A stretch of DNA of 18,956 nucleotides from Deltaproteobacteria bacterium (GTDB taxonomy: Bacteria; Desulfobacterota; Desulfobacteria; Desulfobacterales; SG8-13). The notes under the pieces are model-generated. The model was not told the DNA's origin and searched no databases. It saw only the letters and a program-made list of their open reading frames with translations. A program made the position numbers and the translations under genes. Shown here piece after piece: positions 7,694 through 15,519 of this stretch (its first letter is position 1; the number at the start of each line of letters is the position of its first letter). The stretch is from assembly GCA_024639205.1 (NCBI GenBank), contig JAHEIV010000006.1, positions 1 to 18,956 of the forward strand, read 5' to 3'.

Positions 7694-8968
7694 TCATTCT
7701 GTCTTCAGCGTTTCCTTCACAAACAGGCTGAACACGAATGCAATCACCCCGGAGACAAAGAGCACAAGGAAAGCTTTGCGGTAACCCATCAGTGTGAAGC
7801 CGGCATCCACTCGACCATAATGCTCCAGCACATAGCCGATTACGGGTTGAAACACCGCTCCACCCGCAAAGGGAAACAGGTTCACGATTCCGGTCGCGGT
7901 GCCGGCCATTTGCACCGGGAAGAGCTCTTTGTTGGCGGTAAAGGCAATTACTACCACCGCACTAGAAAATATACCCAACCCCAGGCAAAGCAGGTAAAGC
8001 CCGGTCCGGGAAATGCCATCTGTCTGAAAGGCCAGAAAGGCGGTAATCACTAAAGTGATGAAACTCGACAGGATGATAACCGGCTTGCGCCCCCGCAGTA
8101 GGCTGTTGGATGCCCAGCTCAGGGTCGGACTGCCGATGATCATTCCGATGGCCAGCATAGAAAGAATTCGGGCAGCCTCGGTTTTGTCTAAACCGTAAAC
8201 GTGGGCCAGGTAGGGTCCACCCCAGAGCCCGCCGAAAGAAAAAAAGATGCCACACTCAAAAAAGAACCAGCCGGCCAGGGGCCAGAAATGTTTGTGGGTC
8301 AAAACCCTGCGCACACCCTCCATCAGGCCGATCGGGGTAGCAGCCGATTGCGGTTGACCGGCCGGAGAAGGCCATCCCGCGTCTGACGGCCGGTTGCGGA
8401 CAAAAAGATAGACCAGCACCGCCAGCGCCAGCGTAAAGATGCCGACAGCCACAAAGGACATTCGCCAGCCGATCCAGCCGCTGAGCGCAGCCAGCGGTGT
8501 TGCGGCGGTCAGAGAACCGACTCCTCCCAGGGCCATGAGAATTCCGGTCATCACGGCAAACTCGCGGGCATGAAACCACTCGGCCAGAATTTTCAGCGTT
8601 GGGACGAAGAGCATGGCCACCCCCAGCCCTACCAGGGTGCGGCCGACAATGGCCCACGAGACCGACGGGGCCAGCCCCAGGAGCACAGAACCGGCGAAAG
8701 CGACGATAAAAAATAACGTGATGGTCTTGCGCGGACCCCAGGAGTCGGACAGCAACCCGGCCGGCAGCTGCATAAGGGCATACGGATAAAAATAGGCGGC
8801 TCCGAGCAGTCCGGTGATGGCACCGGAAGTGCGGAGATCGCGCATCATATCCACGGCCAGAACCGCCGGGCAGAGGCGGTGGAAGTATACCAGTATGTAG
8901 CCGCACGCGAGTATGCTGAATATCAGCCAGCGATAACGCTTGGCTTTTAGGAGGGCCTGCTCTGTCAC
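7694..8968 (-). CDS. MFS transporter (12-TM type)
   Basis: 424 residues with about 12 hydrophobic segments. The motif between helices 2 and 3, GLLSDSWGPRKTI, is the MFS signature (GxLxDxxGxRK). Early residues include YFHRLCPAVLAVDMM, seen in anion/organic-acid MFS members related to the GlpT/ACS type; substrate cannot be named. The start is placed at GTG 8968 because GGAG lies 5 bases upstream of it; the ATG at 8986, six codons earlier, has no ribosome site. It begins about 50 bases after the TRAP large permease stop on the same strand, so it is probably the last gene of that operon. A TRAP system next to an MFS carrier may serve uptake plus exchange or export of related carboxylates (inference). 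Confidence 0.88.
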   Translation of the reverse strand: MTEQALLKAKRYRWLIFSILACGYILVYFHRLCPAVLAVDMMRDLRTSGAITGLLGAAYFYPYALMQLPAGLLSDSWGPRKTITLFFIVAFAGSVLLGLAPSVSWAIVGRTLVGLGVAMLFVPTLKILAEWFHAREFAVMTGILMALGGVGSLTAATPLAALSGWIGWRMSFVAVGIFTLALAVLVYLFVRNRPSDAGWPSPAGQPQSAATPIGLMEGVRRVLTHKHFWPLAGWFFFECGIFFSFGGLWGGPYLAHVYGLDKTEAARILSMLAIGMIIGSPTLSWASNSLLRGRKPVIILSSFITLVITAFLAFQTDGISRTGLYLLCLGLGIFSSAVVVIAFTANKELFPVQMAGTATGIVNLFPFAGGAVFQPVIGYVLEHYGRVDAGFTLMGYRKAFLVLFVSGVIAFVFSLFVKETLKTE

Positions 8969-9019
8969 GGGATCTCCGTCGTCCATGCGGATTTCAGGTG
9001 TACCGACCGGTGTTGCGGT

Positions 9020-10315
9020 TTATCGCCTGAATCCCATGATATCCGGCAGCCAGAGAACAGCGTCTGGCATATAGGTCATAAAAAACAACACCGCCATCTG
9101 AATGAGAATAAACGGGATGACGGCCTTGGACACGTAAATTATATCGCGGTTGGAAATCGCCCCGGTGATGTAAAGGCTCACTCCCATGGGCGGTGTGCAA
9201 TAGCCGATCGCCAGGTTCACGGTCATAATCAGTCCAAAATGCATCCAGTCGATGTTAAAGGCGTCCAGCATGGGCAAAAATACGGGCCCGAGAATCATGG
9301 TAGCGGAAATAATGTCCATGAACATCCCGACAATCAGCAGCAAGATGTTCATCGCCAGCAAAAACACCATCGGGTTTGTGACCGTAGCCAGCACTGCCTC
9401 GGTAATTCGGCCGGGGATATCTTCGAGGGTCAACAGGCGGCCAAAACAGCTGGCACCGGCCACGATGATCAGCAGCGTGGCCGAAGTGACCGCAGAGCTG
9501 ACCGTGATCTTTTTGACGGCCCCGAATTTGATCGACTTGTGAATAAACAGCTCCACAATAAACGCATAGACACAGGCCACCACTGCTGCCTCATTGGCGG
9601 TGAAAGCCCCGGAGAAGATCCCGCCGAATATGATAGCGGGAAGCAGTAGCGACCAGATCCCTTCTTTGAGTATTGTCAAAACCTCACGGGGACTCGGCAC
9701 CGGTTTGCGCACGATTTCGGTCTTCTTACGAAAAAAGAAAAAGGTGTACAGACAGACACCGAAAATGATGAGCAGGCCGGGAAGAAAGCCGGTCAGAAAA
9801 AGCCCTTCGAGAGAAACATTGCTGATCATACTGTACAGGATCATCCCGATGCTCGGAGGGATGATCACACCCAGGTTGGGTGAAGTGGTCATCAGCCCGA
9901 GGGTGTATCTCTCCGGATAACCGTTGTCCATCAACGCCGGAATCATAAACCCGCCCAGCGCGACGACTGTGGCGACAGTGGATCCGGAGATAGCACCGAA
10001 CAGGCCGCAGGCGATGACTCCGGCCATGCCCAGTCCACCCGGCAGCCAGCTCACCATCGCATTGGCCACTTTGATCAACCGATCGACGATGGACCCGGCT
10101 GTCATGATGTTGCCGCACAGAATAAAAAAGAGCACCACCACCAGTGCAAAATTGTCCATGCTTCGCAGCAGGGTTTGCACCAGCAGCATCAGCGGCAGAT
10201 CGGTAAACAGCAAAAACCCCAGAACAGCGGTGAAAAAAAGGCACATGAACACAGGGATATAAGTGGCCATACAGCCCAGCAGGATCAACAGGATGACGAT
10301 GTGACTGGTTTCCAT
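9020..10315 (-). CDS. dctM: TRAP transporter large permease (DctM family)
   Basis: 431 residues, about 12 membrane segments, the usual DctM length. Typical blocks seen: GLFGAISGSTVATVVALGGF, NLGVIIPPSIGMILY, GAFTANEAAVVA, and TPPMGVSLYITGAIS near the C-terminus. DctM is the transmembrane subunit that, with DctQ, imports a substrate delivered by the periplasmic DctP protein, driven by a sodium or proton gradient. GAGAGG precedes the ATG. It starts about 30 bases after the dctQ stop. Nothing in the sequence indicates a broken copy. Confidence 0.95.
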   Translation of the reverse strand: METSHIVILLILLGCMATYIPVFMCLFFTAVLGFLLFTDLPLMLLVQTLLRSMDNFALVVVLFFILCGNIMTAGSIVDRLIKVANAMVSWLPGGLGMAGVIACGLFGAISGSTVATVVALGGFMIPALMDNGYPERYTLGLMTTSPNLGVIIPPSIGMILYSMISNVSLEGLFLTGFLPGLLIIFGVCLYTFFFFRKKTEIVRKPVPSPREVLTILKEGIWSLLLPAIIFGGIFSGAFTANEAAVVACVYAFIVELFIHKSIKFGAVKKITVSSAVTSATLLIIVAGASCFGRLLTLEDIPGRITEAVLATVTNPMVFLLAMNILLLIVGMFMDIISATMILGPVFLPMLDAFNIDWMHFGLIMTVNLAIGYCTPPMGVSLYITGAISNRDIIYVSKAVIPFILIQMAVLFFMTYMPDAVLWLPDIMGFRR

Positions 10316-10345
10316 TGCGCCTCTCTTTTGCTTTCGCTGGGAACC

Positions 10346-10858
10346 TCAGGAAGCTGTTTTTTTACCCGACTCACCGCGCAGGTCCGATATGTCCTGGTAT
10401 AACACCTGTATCGTGCGGATGAACATCATCCCACCCATCAGCGGCAGGATCGAAAAAATGTACACCAGGGGGATCTGTAAAATGATGGTCTTCTGTTCTG
10501 TCTGGACCTGCAGGAGCGCCATTTTCCAGCCGAAATACAGTACGATGAGTGAAAAAACGAGTGTAACGAAGTTGCTGAAAAACGTCAGGGGCACCTTCAG
10601 CTTGGGCATCAGCTGAACGGATGCATCGATTTTGATCATCGATCGAGCCTTCACAGCCGCACTGCAACCGATGAGCGTCGTGTAGATGATGACCTCGCGC
10701 ACCAGCTCCTCGGACCACGCCAGGGTATAGTTGAACACGTAACGGAGAAAGACGTTGACGAACAGTGAAATCAATGCCACGAACACGGAGAGAAAAAGCG
10801 TCCACTCCTCGAAAAAGCTCAGTATCTTGTCGAGTCCGTCCAGGATCTTTCCAACCAT
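10346..10858 (-). CDS. dctQ: TRAP transporter small permease (DctQ family)
   Basis: 170 residues with four predicted membrane segments. Seen: RYVFNYTLAWSEELVREVI followed by LIGCSAAVKARSMIKID, the conserved W-x-E-E-x-x-R and A-x-K/R pattern of DctQ proteins. It partners DctM in the inner membrane. A GGGGTG precedes the ATG by about 9 bases. It lies about 175 bases downstream of the dctP gene, with a hairpin between, and 30 bases before dctM. Confidence 0.92.
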   Translation of the reverse strand: MVGKILDGLDKILSFFEEWTLFLSVFVALISLFVNVFLRYVFNYTLAWSEELVREVIIYTTLIGCSAAVKARSMIKIDASVQLMPKLKVPLTFFSNFVTLVFSLIVLYFGWKMALLQVQTEQKTIILQIPLVYIFSILPLMGGMMFIRTIQVLYQDISDLRGESGKKTAS

Positions 10859-10985
10859 ATGTCTTCACCCCAATTGTCGTCTCGGTTCTGCTGTCCGTTG
10901 AACAAAACCACGGGTTGTAACTACCGCATCCGTTCCGGTGTCACCGACTTCATACCCGCTGTGGGCCGTTGGATGCAAGCGAAAA

Positions 10986-11016
10986 ATAAAAGGGGCCCAC
11001 CTGGAGCCCCTTTTAT
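10986..11016 (-). terminator. Hairpin between dctP and dctQ (terminator/attenuator)
   Basis: ATAAAAGGGGC (10986-10996) and GCCCCTTTTAT (11006-11016) form an 11 bp perfect stem with a 9-base loop; on the minus strand it is followed by TTTTTC. It sits just after dctP and before dctQM, a position where partial termination would give more solute-binding protein than permease. The near-symmetric A/T ends let it work in both directions. Confidence 0.75.
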
Positions 11017-11019
11017 CAG

Positions 11020-11031
11020 CTTCAATTGAAG
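11020..11031. repeat. 12 bp perfect palindrome after dctP
   Basis: CTTCAATTGAAG is a perfect palindrome two bases past the dctP stop codon, just before the terminator hairpin. It could be a protein site or part of the 3' structure; no function can be assigned. Confidence 0.4.
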
Positions 11032-11032
11032 A

Positions 11033-12118
11033 TTATGGTCTTTGATATCCCATGAAATCCTGCACCTCCAGTAAATAATCCGCCGGGCGGTAGGTATCGC
11101 CGGCCCGGAGCTTGTTGATCTCCGGTGCGAATTTCCGGTGGGCGATGTCGCCCTTCTTTCGCAGGATTTCCATTTCCGCATTCGGCAGTTTGAAAAACTG
11201 GATGCCGTTTTTGGAGGACTTCATGATTTGCTCAGCTTCCTGGCCCACGGTTTGGGCGCGGATATTGGCACACACTTCATTGAGCGTACTCTTAAAGGTA
11301 GACTGCAGGTCGGCCGGCAGGCTGCTGAACCAGGCCTTGTTAAAAATCCAGATAAACAGACCCTGGGCGTAATCGATATAGGTGTAGTACTTGGCAACCT
11401 CGAATTTCTTGGTGATGCTGCACACCATCGGCGTGTGGTCGAGACCGTCGATGACACCCTGCTTCAGGGCCACCGGCACATCCGGCCAGGGCATGGCCAC
11501 CGGGTTGATGCCCCATTCGCGGTACACCAGTTGATTGACCGGCGCTTCGGCGGTACGGAATTTGAGCTTCTTTGCATCCGCGATCGAGCGAACCGGGGTG
11601 GTGGTTGCCCAGCCGTAGTTGCCATAACCGGTGATATCGATGCCGATGATGCCCTGGTGGTCCATCGCCATCATGAAGTGATCGAAGAGCTGGCCGCTGC
11701 CGGCGAACTTGTCGAGCTTGTCAAAGGAATTGATCAGAAACGGCAGATTGACCAGACCGAAGCGGGGACCGAGGTTGACCGCCGCAACCGAGCTGACGCC
11801 CATCCCCTGAATGGCGCCCATCTGAAGCTGGTTGAGCACTTCGACCTCGCCGCCGAGCATGGAGAACGGCTTGTAGTCAATGTAGATCTGGCCGTTGCTG
11901 CGCTCCCAGAGCAGATCACGGAAGGCAAATCCGGTATAAACCCCCTTGAGAACAGGATGGGATACGTTGGATACAATGCATCTGTACTTCGCCCCGGACG
12001 GATCAAAGGCGGGTTTCCAGGCATCCAGGGACGGCCCTTTTGCCATGGCGGGGGTCAATATCAGCCCGCATGCGATAATACCTATTCCCACAATGATCGC
12101 CATTTTTTTGAGTGTCAT
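11033..12118 (-). CDS. dctP: TRAP transporter solute-binding protein (DctP family)
   Basis: 361 residues. A signal peptide (MTLKKMAIIVGIGII, cleavage likely after AMA at about residue 26) sends it to the periplasm. Family blocks seen: GGEVEVLNQLQMGAIQGMGV, LPFLINSFDKLDKF, KKLKFRTAEAPV with the conserved carboxylate-binding Arg at 188, and VIDGLDHTP, then IFNKAWFSSLP. The Arg suggests a carboxylate ligand; exact substrate unknown. A very strong AAAGGAGG precedes the ATG. It is the first gene of the dctP-dctQ-dctM-MFS unit and is transcribed away from the thioredoxin-fold gene through a shared 379-base upstream region. Confidence 0.94.
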   Translation of the reverse strand: MTLKKMAIIVGIGIIACGLILTPAMAKGPSLDAWKPAFDPSGAKYRCIVSNVSHPVLKGVYTGFAFRDLLWERSNGQIYIDYKPFSMLGGEVEVLNQLQMGAIQGMGVSSVAAVNLGPRFGLVNLPFLINSFDKLDKFAGSGQLFDHFMMAMDHQGIIGIDITGYGNYGWATTTPVRSIADAKKLKFRTAEAPVNQLVYREWGINPVAMPWPDVPVALKQGVIDGLDHTPMVCSITKKFEVAKYYTYIDYAQGLFIWIFNKAWFSSLPADLQSTFKSTLNEVCANIRAQTVGQEAEQIMKSSKNGIQFFKLPNAEMEILRKKGDIAHRKFAPEINKLRAGDTYRPADYLLEVQDFMGYQRP

Positions 12119-12198
12119 TTACGCCTCCTTTTTCCTGCTGAACCTCCATCGTTAGATAAAACACTAAACAGGATTCATTTGCCAAAGACTATTTAAAA

Positions 12199-12229
12199 GC
12201 TATATTGCAGCTACATAATTTTTTGTCAA
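12199..12229 (-). promoter_or_regulatory. Candidate promoter of the TRAP operon
   Basis: On the minus strand a perfect TTGACA (12224-12229) is followed by an A/T-rich stretch AATATAGC; the best -10 candidates are AATATA at 17 bases or TATAGC at 19 bases, neither a strong match. It lies about 80 bases ahead of the dctP start. Confidence 0.4.
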
Positions 12230-12273
12230 CAAAAAAGTGAGAGCAGCTGAACGGTCTCACCGGCACTTTATTT

Positions 12274-12423
12274 GAGCAAAAGTGAATCTCCGTTACGGTA
12301 TCTGAAATCACAAAAACCGGCCGATCCAGGCATTTGACTGCCGGACGGATACCGTCCGCGACACCCGGTCGCATTGGCTCAACCGCTGGAGCTGTCAAGC
12401 CGCAACTCTATTTACTTTTGCTC
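12274..12423. repeat. Distant inverted repeat GAGCAAAAGT / ACTTTTGCTC
   Basis: The 10 bp arms (12274-12283 and 12414-12423) are perfect inverted copies 130 bases apart; two further flanking A/T pairs match after one mismatch. The right arm overlaps the -35 element of the promoter ahead of the thioredoxin-fold gene; the left arm lies about 45 bases upstream of the dctP -35 element. A paired operator for one regulator is possible. Confidence 0.45.
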
Positions 12424-12439
12424 GATTTCAGGCTATGAT
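12411..12439 (+). promoter_or_regulatory. Promoter for the thioredoxin-fold gene
   Basis: TTTACT (12411-12416) and TATGAT (12434-12439) lie 17 bases apart; the -10 matches consensus at 5 of 6 positions and the -35 at 4 of 6. Transcription would begin near 12446, about 50 bases before the ATG. Confidence 0.5.
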
Positions 12440-12497
12440 CTTTCGGTGAGTTTTTTGTTAACCCTTTAAAATCACACGATATTGGATCATCTGTTAT

Positions 12498-13481
12498 ATG
12501 ACACCCCAGGAAAAAGAGACGCTTGCCGCATTTAATAATCGGCTGGCAAAACCAGTCGACATCCGGCTGTTTCTGTCCGATGATCCCAGGGGCAGAGACC
12601 TGCAGGCGTTTTGCCGAGAACTGAGCGAGGTTGCACCCCATATCAGAACGGTTGAAGACCCGGATGAAACCGGCCCACTGCCGGCAATACGGATCGGGGA
12701 GCGGTTGCGCTACCGGGGTGTCCCCGTCGGCAAAGAATTAGAGCCGTTTTTGGAGGCGCTTGCCTTACTGGATGGGAATCATTGGGCGGCACTGCCTTCT
12801 CTTCCCGAGGAGCTAAATGCACTCGAAGCGCCGGCCGACCTGCAGATTTTCGTCAGCTCTTTTTGCGGGTTCTGTCCGTCAGTCGTACGCCGGCTATTGC
12901 CGCTTCCTTTTGTCGCCACTTCCATTTACCTGACCGTAATCGACGGAACCCTGTTCCCCGAAATCGCCGCAGCGCACAATATCAAGTCTGTACCCACGCT
13001 GGTGTTGGATGATCATCTTCGCTGGACCGGAATGGTGGACATTCATGAACTTGGACGGGCTGTCGTCAATCGGGATCCGGCCCTGCTCAGCAGTGAAACC
13101 CTCGGTCGTATCCTGCAGGCAGAAGGCGGTGCATACGAACTGGCCGAGATGATGCACCGATATGGAAAAGTGTTTCCGGCTTTCGCAGACCTTCTGTCCG
13201 ATGAACGGTTCACCATGCGACTGGCGGCCATGGTGACCATTGAGGATCTGATGGGCCGTGACGGAAAGCTTGCCCTGCAGGTGGTCCGGCCAATGCTGGA
13301 CCGATACGCCAAATCAGCCGATGCGGTGAAAGGAGATTTTCTTTACCTTTTCGGCGAACTCAAGGCGACAGAATCCTTATCGCTGCTGCAGCAGGCTTCA
13401 GCCGAAGATCCAAATGAGGAAATCAAGGAGGCGGCTGCCGAGGCGCTGGAAAAGATCGCTTCGGATCGACAACTTCAATAA
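12498..13481 (+). CDS. Tandem thioredoxin-fold protein (CGFC) with C-terminal helical HEAT-like tail
   Basis: 327 residues, no signal peptide, so cytoplasmic. Residues about 20-95 look like a first thioredoxin fold without active-site cysteines (DIRLFLSDDPRGRDLQAFCRE, then LPAIRIGERLRYRGVP). Residues about 110-200 form a second with the redox pair in FVSSFCGFCPSVVRRL and a cis-Pro loop SVPTLVLDD. This two-fold layout, one dead and one CxxC, resembles the AhpF N-terminal domain and protein disulfide oxidoreductases. Residues about 205-327 are helical (FADLLSDERFTMRLAAMVTIE, EEIKEAAAEALEKIA) and resemble HEAT-type repeats, unusual for that family. No reductase domain is attached, so it needs an external electron donor. 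The ATG at 12498 lacks a clear ribosome site. Divergent from the TRAP operon. Confidence 0.85.
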   Translation: MTPQEKETLAAFNNRLAKPVDIRLFLSDDPRGRDLQAFCRELSEVAPHIRTVEDPDETGPLPAIRIGERLRYRGVPVGKELEPFLEALALLDGNHWAALPSLPEELNALEAPADLQIFVSSFCGFCPSVVRRLLPLPFVATSIYLTVIDGTLFPEIAAAHNIKSVPTLVLDDHLRWTGMVDIHELGRAVVNRDPALLSSETLGRILQAEGGAYELAEMMHRYGKVFPAFADLLSDERFTMRLAAMVTIEDLMGRDGKLALQVVRPMLDRYAKSADAVKGDFLYLFGELKATESLSLLQQASAEDPNEEIKEAAAEALEKIASDRQLQ

Positions 13482-13709
13482 TCGTTACCAGCATTCAATA
13501 TCCGGAATTCATCCAGTGCTGGGTCATCCGGATGCTGGTTCCCGGCTTCCTGATTTTCGGTTTTCTGCGCGAAGAGCGACTGAGAAAGAAGGAGCATCGA
13601 TAACCGGCCGATCGGTTCCGGCACGAAAGGCGGTTGCACGGCAGCCGGTATCTCTTTGCGTTTCAGACACTCGAATAACACACAGAAACCGACTACCTTC
13701 TGATCGCAA

Positions 13710-14813
13710 ATGGCCGATATCAAAACCATAATGGAGATCGTGCGCCACAACGAAGAAATTGCCCGCAAATTCTTCGCAATTGAAAAGCGCATCCTCTCCA
13801 TCCTGAATTTTACGGACCTGTTTGAGGTCCTGCTGACGGAAATCCGCAACGAGTTCGGTATTCCGTATACCTGGATCTCTTTGATCGACAACAGTGATCT
13901 ATCCGGATTCATCCAGGAGCTGGAAGCATCAGAATCCTTGAAACCGCTGCTGAACGTAATCGACAAGGACAGTTTTAACTCACTGGTGGGAACGCGCACC
14001 TCTCCTTTGCTGGTCAACCACAACTTGAAGCCGTACTTTCGCCTGCTTCCGAAAAATCGCAAGTATTTCGTTAAGTCAATGGCCATTGCACCGATATCTC
14101 TGGACGGGCAGTTGATCGGCAGCTTGAACCAGGCAGACATAACCGTCAAACGCTTTCAGCCGGGTATCGACACAAGTTTGCTGGAGCAACTCGCCGTGAA
14201 AGTCTCCTTGTGCCTCTCCAACGTGACCGCCCACGAGAAGCTGCGCTATCTGGCCTACCATGACCCCTTGACCGGTCTTCTCAACCGCAGGGTGATGGAA
14301 TCGGTGCTGGAAAGAGAATTCTTCCGATATCAGCGCTATCGCAAAAGCCTCTCGGTGGTGTTCGTGGATCTGGATCACTTCAAGCATGTAAACGATGCCC
14401 ACGGGCACGATCGGGGTGACGACCTGCTCAAATACGTAGCGCGGATTCTGATGGAGTTGAGCCGCAACACCGATGTGGTGGCCCGATATGCCGGGGACGA
14501 ATTCGTGATGATCCTGCCGGAAACCGACCGGCAAAACGCCGCAAGATTAATGGAGCGCATCCATCACCACTTCAACCACAACTCGCTGCGCACCAGGGGA
14601 GTAACGATCCCGGTTGCCATCAGCTATGGAGTTGCCAGCACAGATGATCGAAAAATCGACAACCCCCGGGCGCTTATCAAGCAGGCCGACGAGGCTCTGT
14701 ACATCGCCAAAAAGGCGCTCAAGTCAGCGCCACCGGCACCCCATCCGGCCGATCCGGTGAATCCGGGCGACGGGAAACTCATCGGCCTCTCGCGCGGTAA
14801 AAACAAGCAGTAG
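13710..14813 (+). CDS. GAF-GGDEF diguanylate cyclase
   Basis: 367 residues, no membrane segments. Residues about 20-180 are a GAF/DUF484-like sensor region (FTDLFEVLLTEIRNEFGIPY, then SMAIAPISLDGQLIGSLNQ). The GGDEF domain starts at AYHDPLTGLLNRR (about 195) and contains VVFVDLDHFKHVND and the signature as AGDEF at 261-265. Ala in the first position is tolerated in active cyclases. R252-x-x-D255, five residues ahead of the signature, is the standard inhibitory I-site, so product feedback is expected. The tail (about 340-367) is Pro-rich. It should make cyclic di-GMP in response to an unknown cytoplasmic signal. No strong ribosome site precedes the ATG; the gene begins about 230 bases after the thioredoxin-fold gene, same strand. 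Confidence 0.92.
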   Translation: MADIKTIMEIVRHNEEIARKFFAIEKRILSILNFTDLFEVLLTEIRNEFGIPYTWISLIDNSDLSGFIQELEASESLKPLLNVIDKDSFNSLVGTRTSPLLVNHNLKPYFRLLPKNRKYFVKSMAIAPISLDGQLIGSLNQADITVKRFQPGIDTSLLEQLAVKVSLCLSNVTAHEKLRYLAYHDPLTGLLNRRVMESVLEREFFRYQRYRKSLSVVFVDLDHFKHVNDAHGHDRGDDLLKYVARILMELSRNTDVVARYAGDEFVMILPETDRQNAARLMERIHHHFNHNSLRTRGVTIPVAISYGVASTDDRKIDNPRALIKQADEALYIAKKALKSAPPAPHPADPVNPGDGKLIGLSRGKNKQ

Positions 14814-15037
14814 CCTGTTTATTCCGCCCAGACGCTTTCATTCGTTTGCGATGAAGCATTGCAAAACGGAAACCACCGATCCCATCAGCAAACCCTGCAA
14901 TGGTTGTTGCACCGTCAATTTTTGGTTGCCGGTTGCCGTGTAAGGCTCTGGGCGGGATTGAGCCGCTATGGACCATCAGCAGTCAACCAATGTTGCATCC
15001 TTTGGAAGTGAAAGCGGACCGTCATCCACCGCAGACG

Positions 15038-15083
15038 CGGATTATCCGTTTGGCCGCAACTTCGCATCGCCGGCGATAATCCG
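15038..15083. repeat. Inverted repeat CGGATTATC / GATAATCCG
   Basis: Two 9 bp arms, 15038-15046 and 15075-15083, are perfect inverted copies with a 28-base spacer. The left arm is itself part of the 11-base palindrome CGGATTATCCG. Could be a regulator site or hairpin; no assigned role. Confidence 0.4.
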
Positions 15084-15318
15084 ATTTATCCATTTGAAAT
15101 AATACGTAAAAAGTATCTCCGCAATCTCAAACCGATGGCTTCCAACAGGATGGCCGGTTGTGTTTCCGGCACGCCCCTTGCAGGTTTATCAGGGAAAATC
15201 GATACCCTCCCGGTATGCCGAAAAGCGCAACGTCGACAGCCTTCCGGCTCTCGCAGAACCCGCTGTCTGGTCGCACAATGTTGCCGGTTTCATGCACCAG
15301 CTCAACAGAATAAAATCA

Positions 15319-15348
15319 TTGACAATTTCAGACGAGTCCCATTAGGAT
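15319..15348 (+). promoter_or_regulatory. Candidate promoter of the caspase-like gene
   Basis: Perfect TTGACA (15319-15324) and TAGGAT (15343-15348, 4 of 6 matches) are 18 bases apart. The transcript would have a leader of about 165 bases before the ATG at 15520. Confidence 0.4.
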
Positions 15349-15519
15349 GACTTCAAAACCAGCTCCCCACGATCCTATATTCTCTGTCAAGCAGCTCTCT
15401 CATTCACCGGCAGAATACCAGCCGCCGGCGATTCCTGCTTTCTGCATCGTTCGCGTTGAACCGGCATCCTTCGATCGTCGTGCATCGCTTTTCCAACCAC
15501 AAACAAAGGGGGTGGCATC

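Larger units (their letters stand above)
12119..12497. other. Divergent control region between dctP and the thioredoxin-fold gene
   Basis: 379 bases with no gene. It holds a ribosome site for dctP, candidate promoters in both directions and the long-range inverted repeat described separately. No riboswitch-like structure was recognised. Confidence 0.6.
14814..15519. other. Long intergenic region without a convincing gene
   Basis: About 700 bases. Several short frames are open (for example 15135-15350) but none has a ribosome site or recognisable pattern. It carries the inverted repeat CGGATTATC (15038-15046) / GATAATCCG (15075-15083) and a promoter-like pair near 15319. No tRNA or other RNA gene was recognised; an unknown small RNA or decayed gene cannot be ruled out. 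Confidence 0.5.

Noticed and set aside
11138..12196. 352-codon plus-strand open frame
   Set aside because: Antisense to the well-supported dctP gene; His/Asp-rich composition is typical of a reverse-frame shadow.
13532..13603. 23-codon frame: hydrophobic helix (MLVPGFLIFGFL) with charged tail (REERLRKKEHR)
   Set aside because: Looks like a micro membrane protein, but there is no ribosome site and the frame stays open further upstream, so it may be a chance or relic reading.
13499..13926. Near-repeat TATCCGGAATTCATCCAG / TATCCGGATTCATCCAG at about 13499 and 13902
   Set aside because: The second copy is inside the diguanylate cyclase coding frame; likely coincidental.
13475..14149. 224-codon minus-strand open frame
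   Set aside because: Mostly antisense to the diguanylate cyclase gene, without recognisable features.
14490..14504. Degenerate (inactive) GGDEF domain because the signature reads AGDEF
   Set aside because: Ala at the first position is found in active cyclases, and the rest of the active site and the I-site are intact.
14822..14956. Inverted copies of CCGCCCAGA near 14823 and 14948
   Set aside because: Only 9 bases, GC-rich and 115 bases apart; expected by chance at this length.
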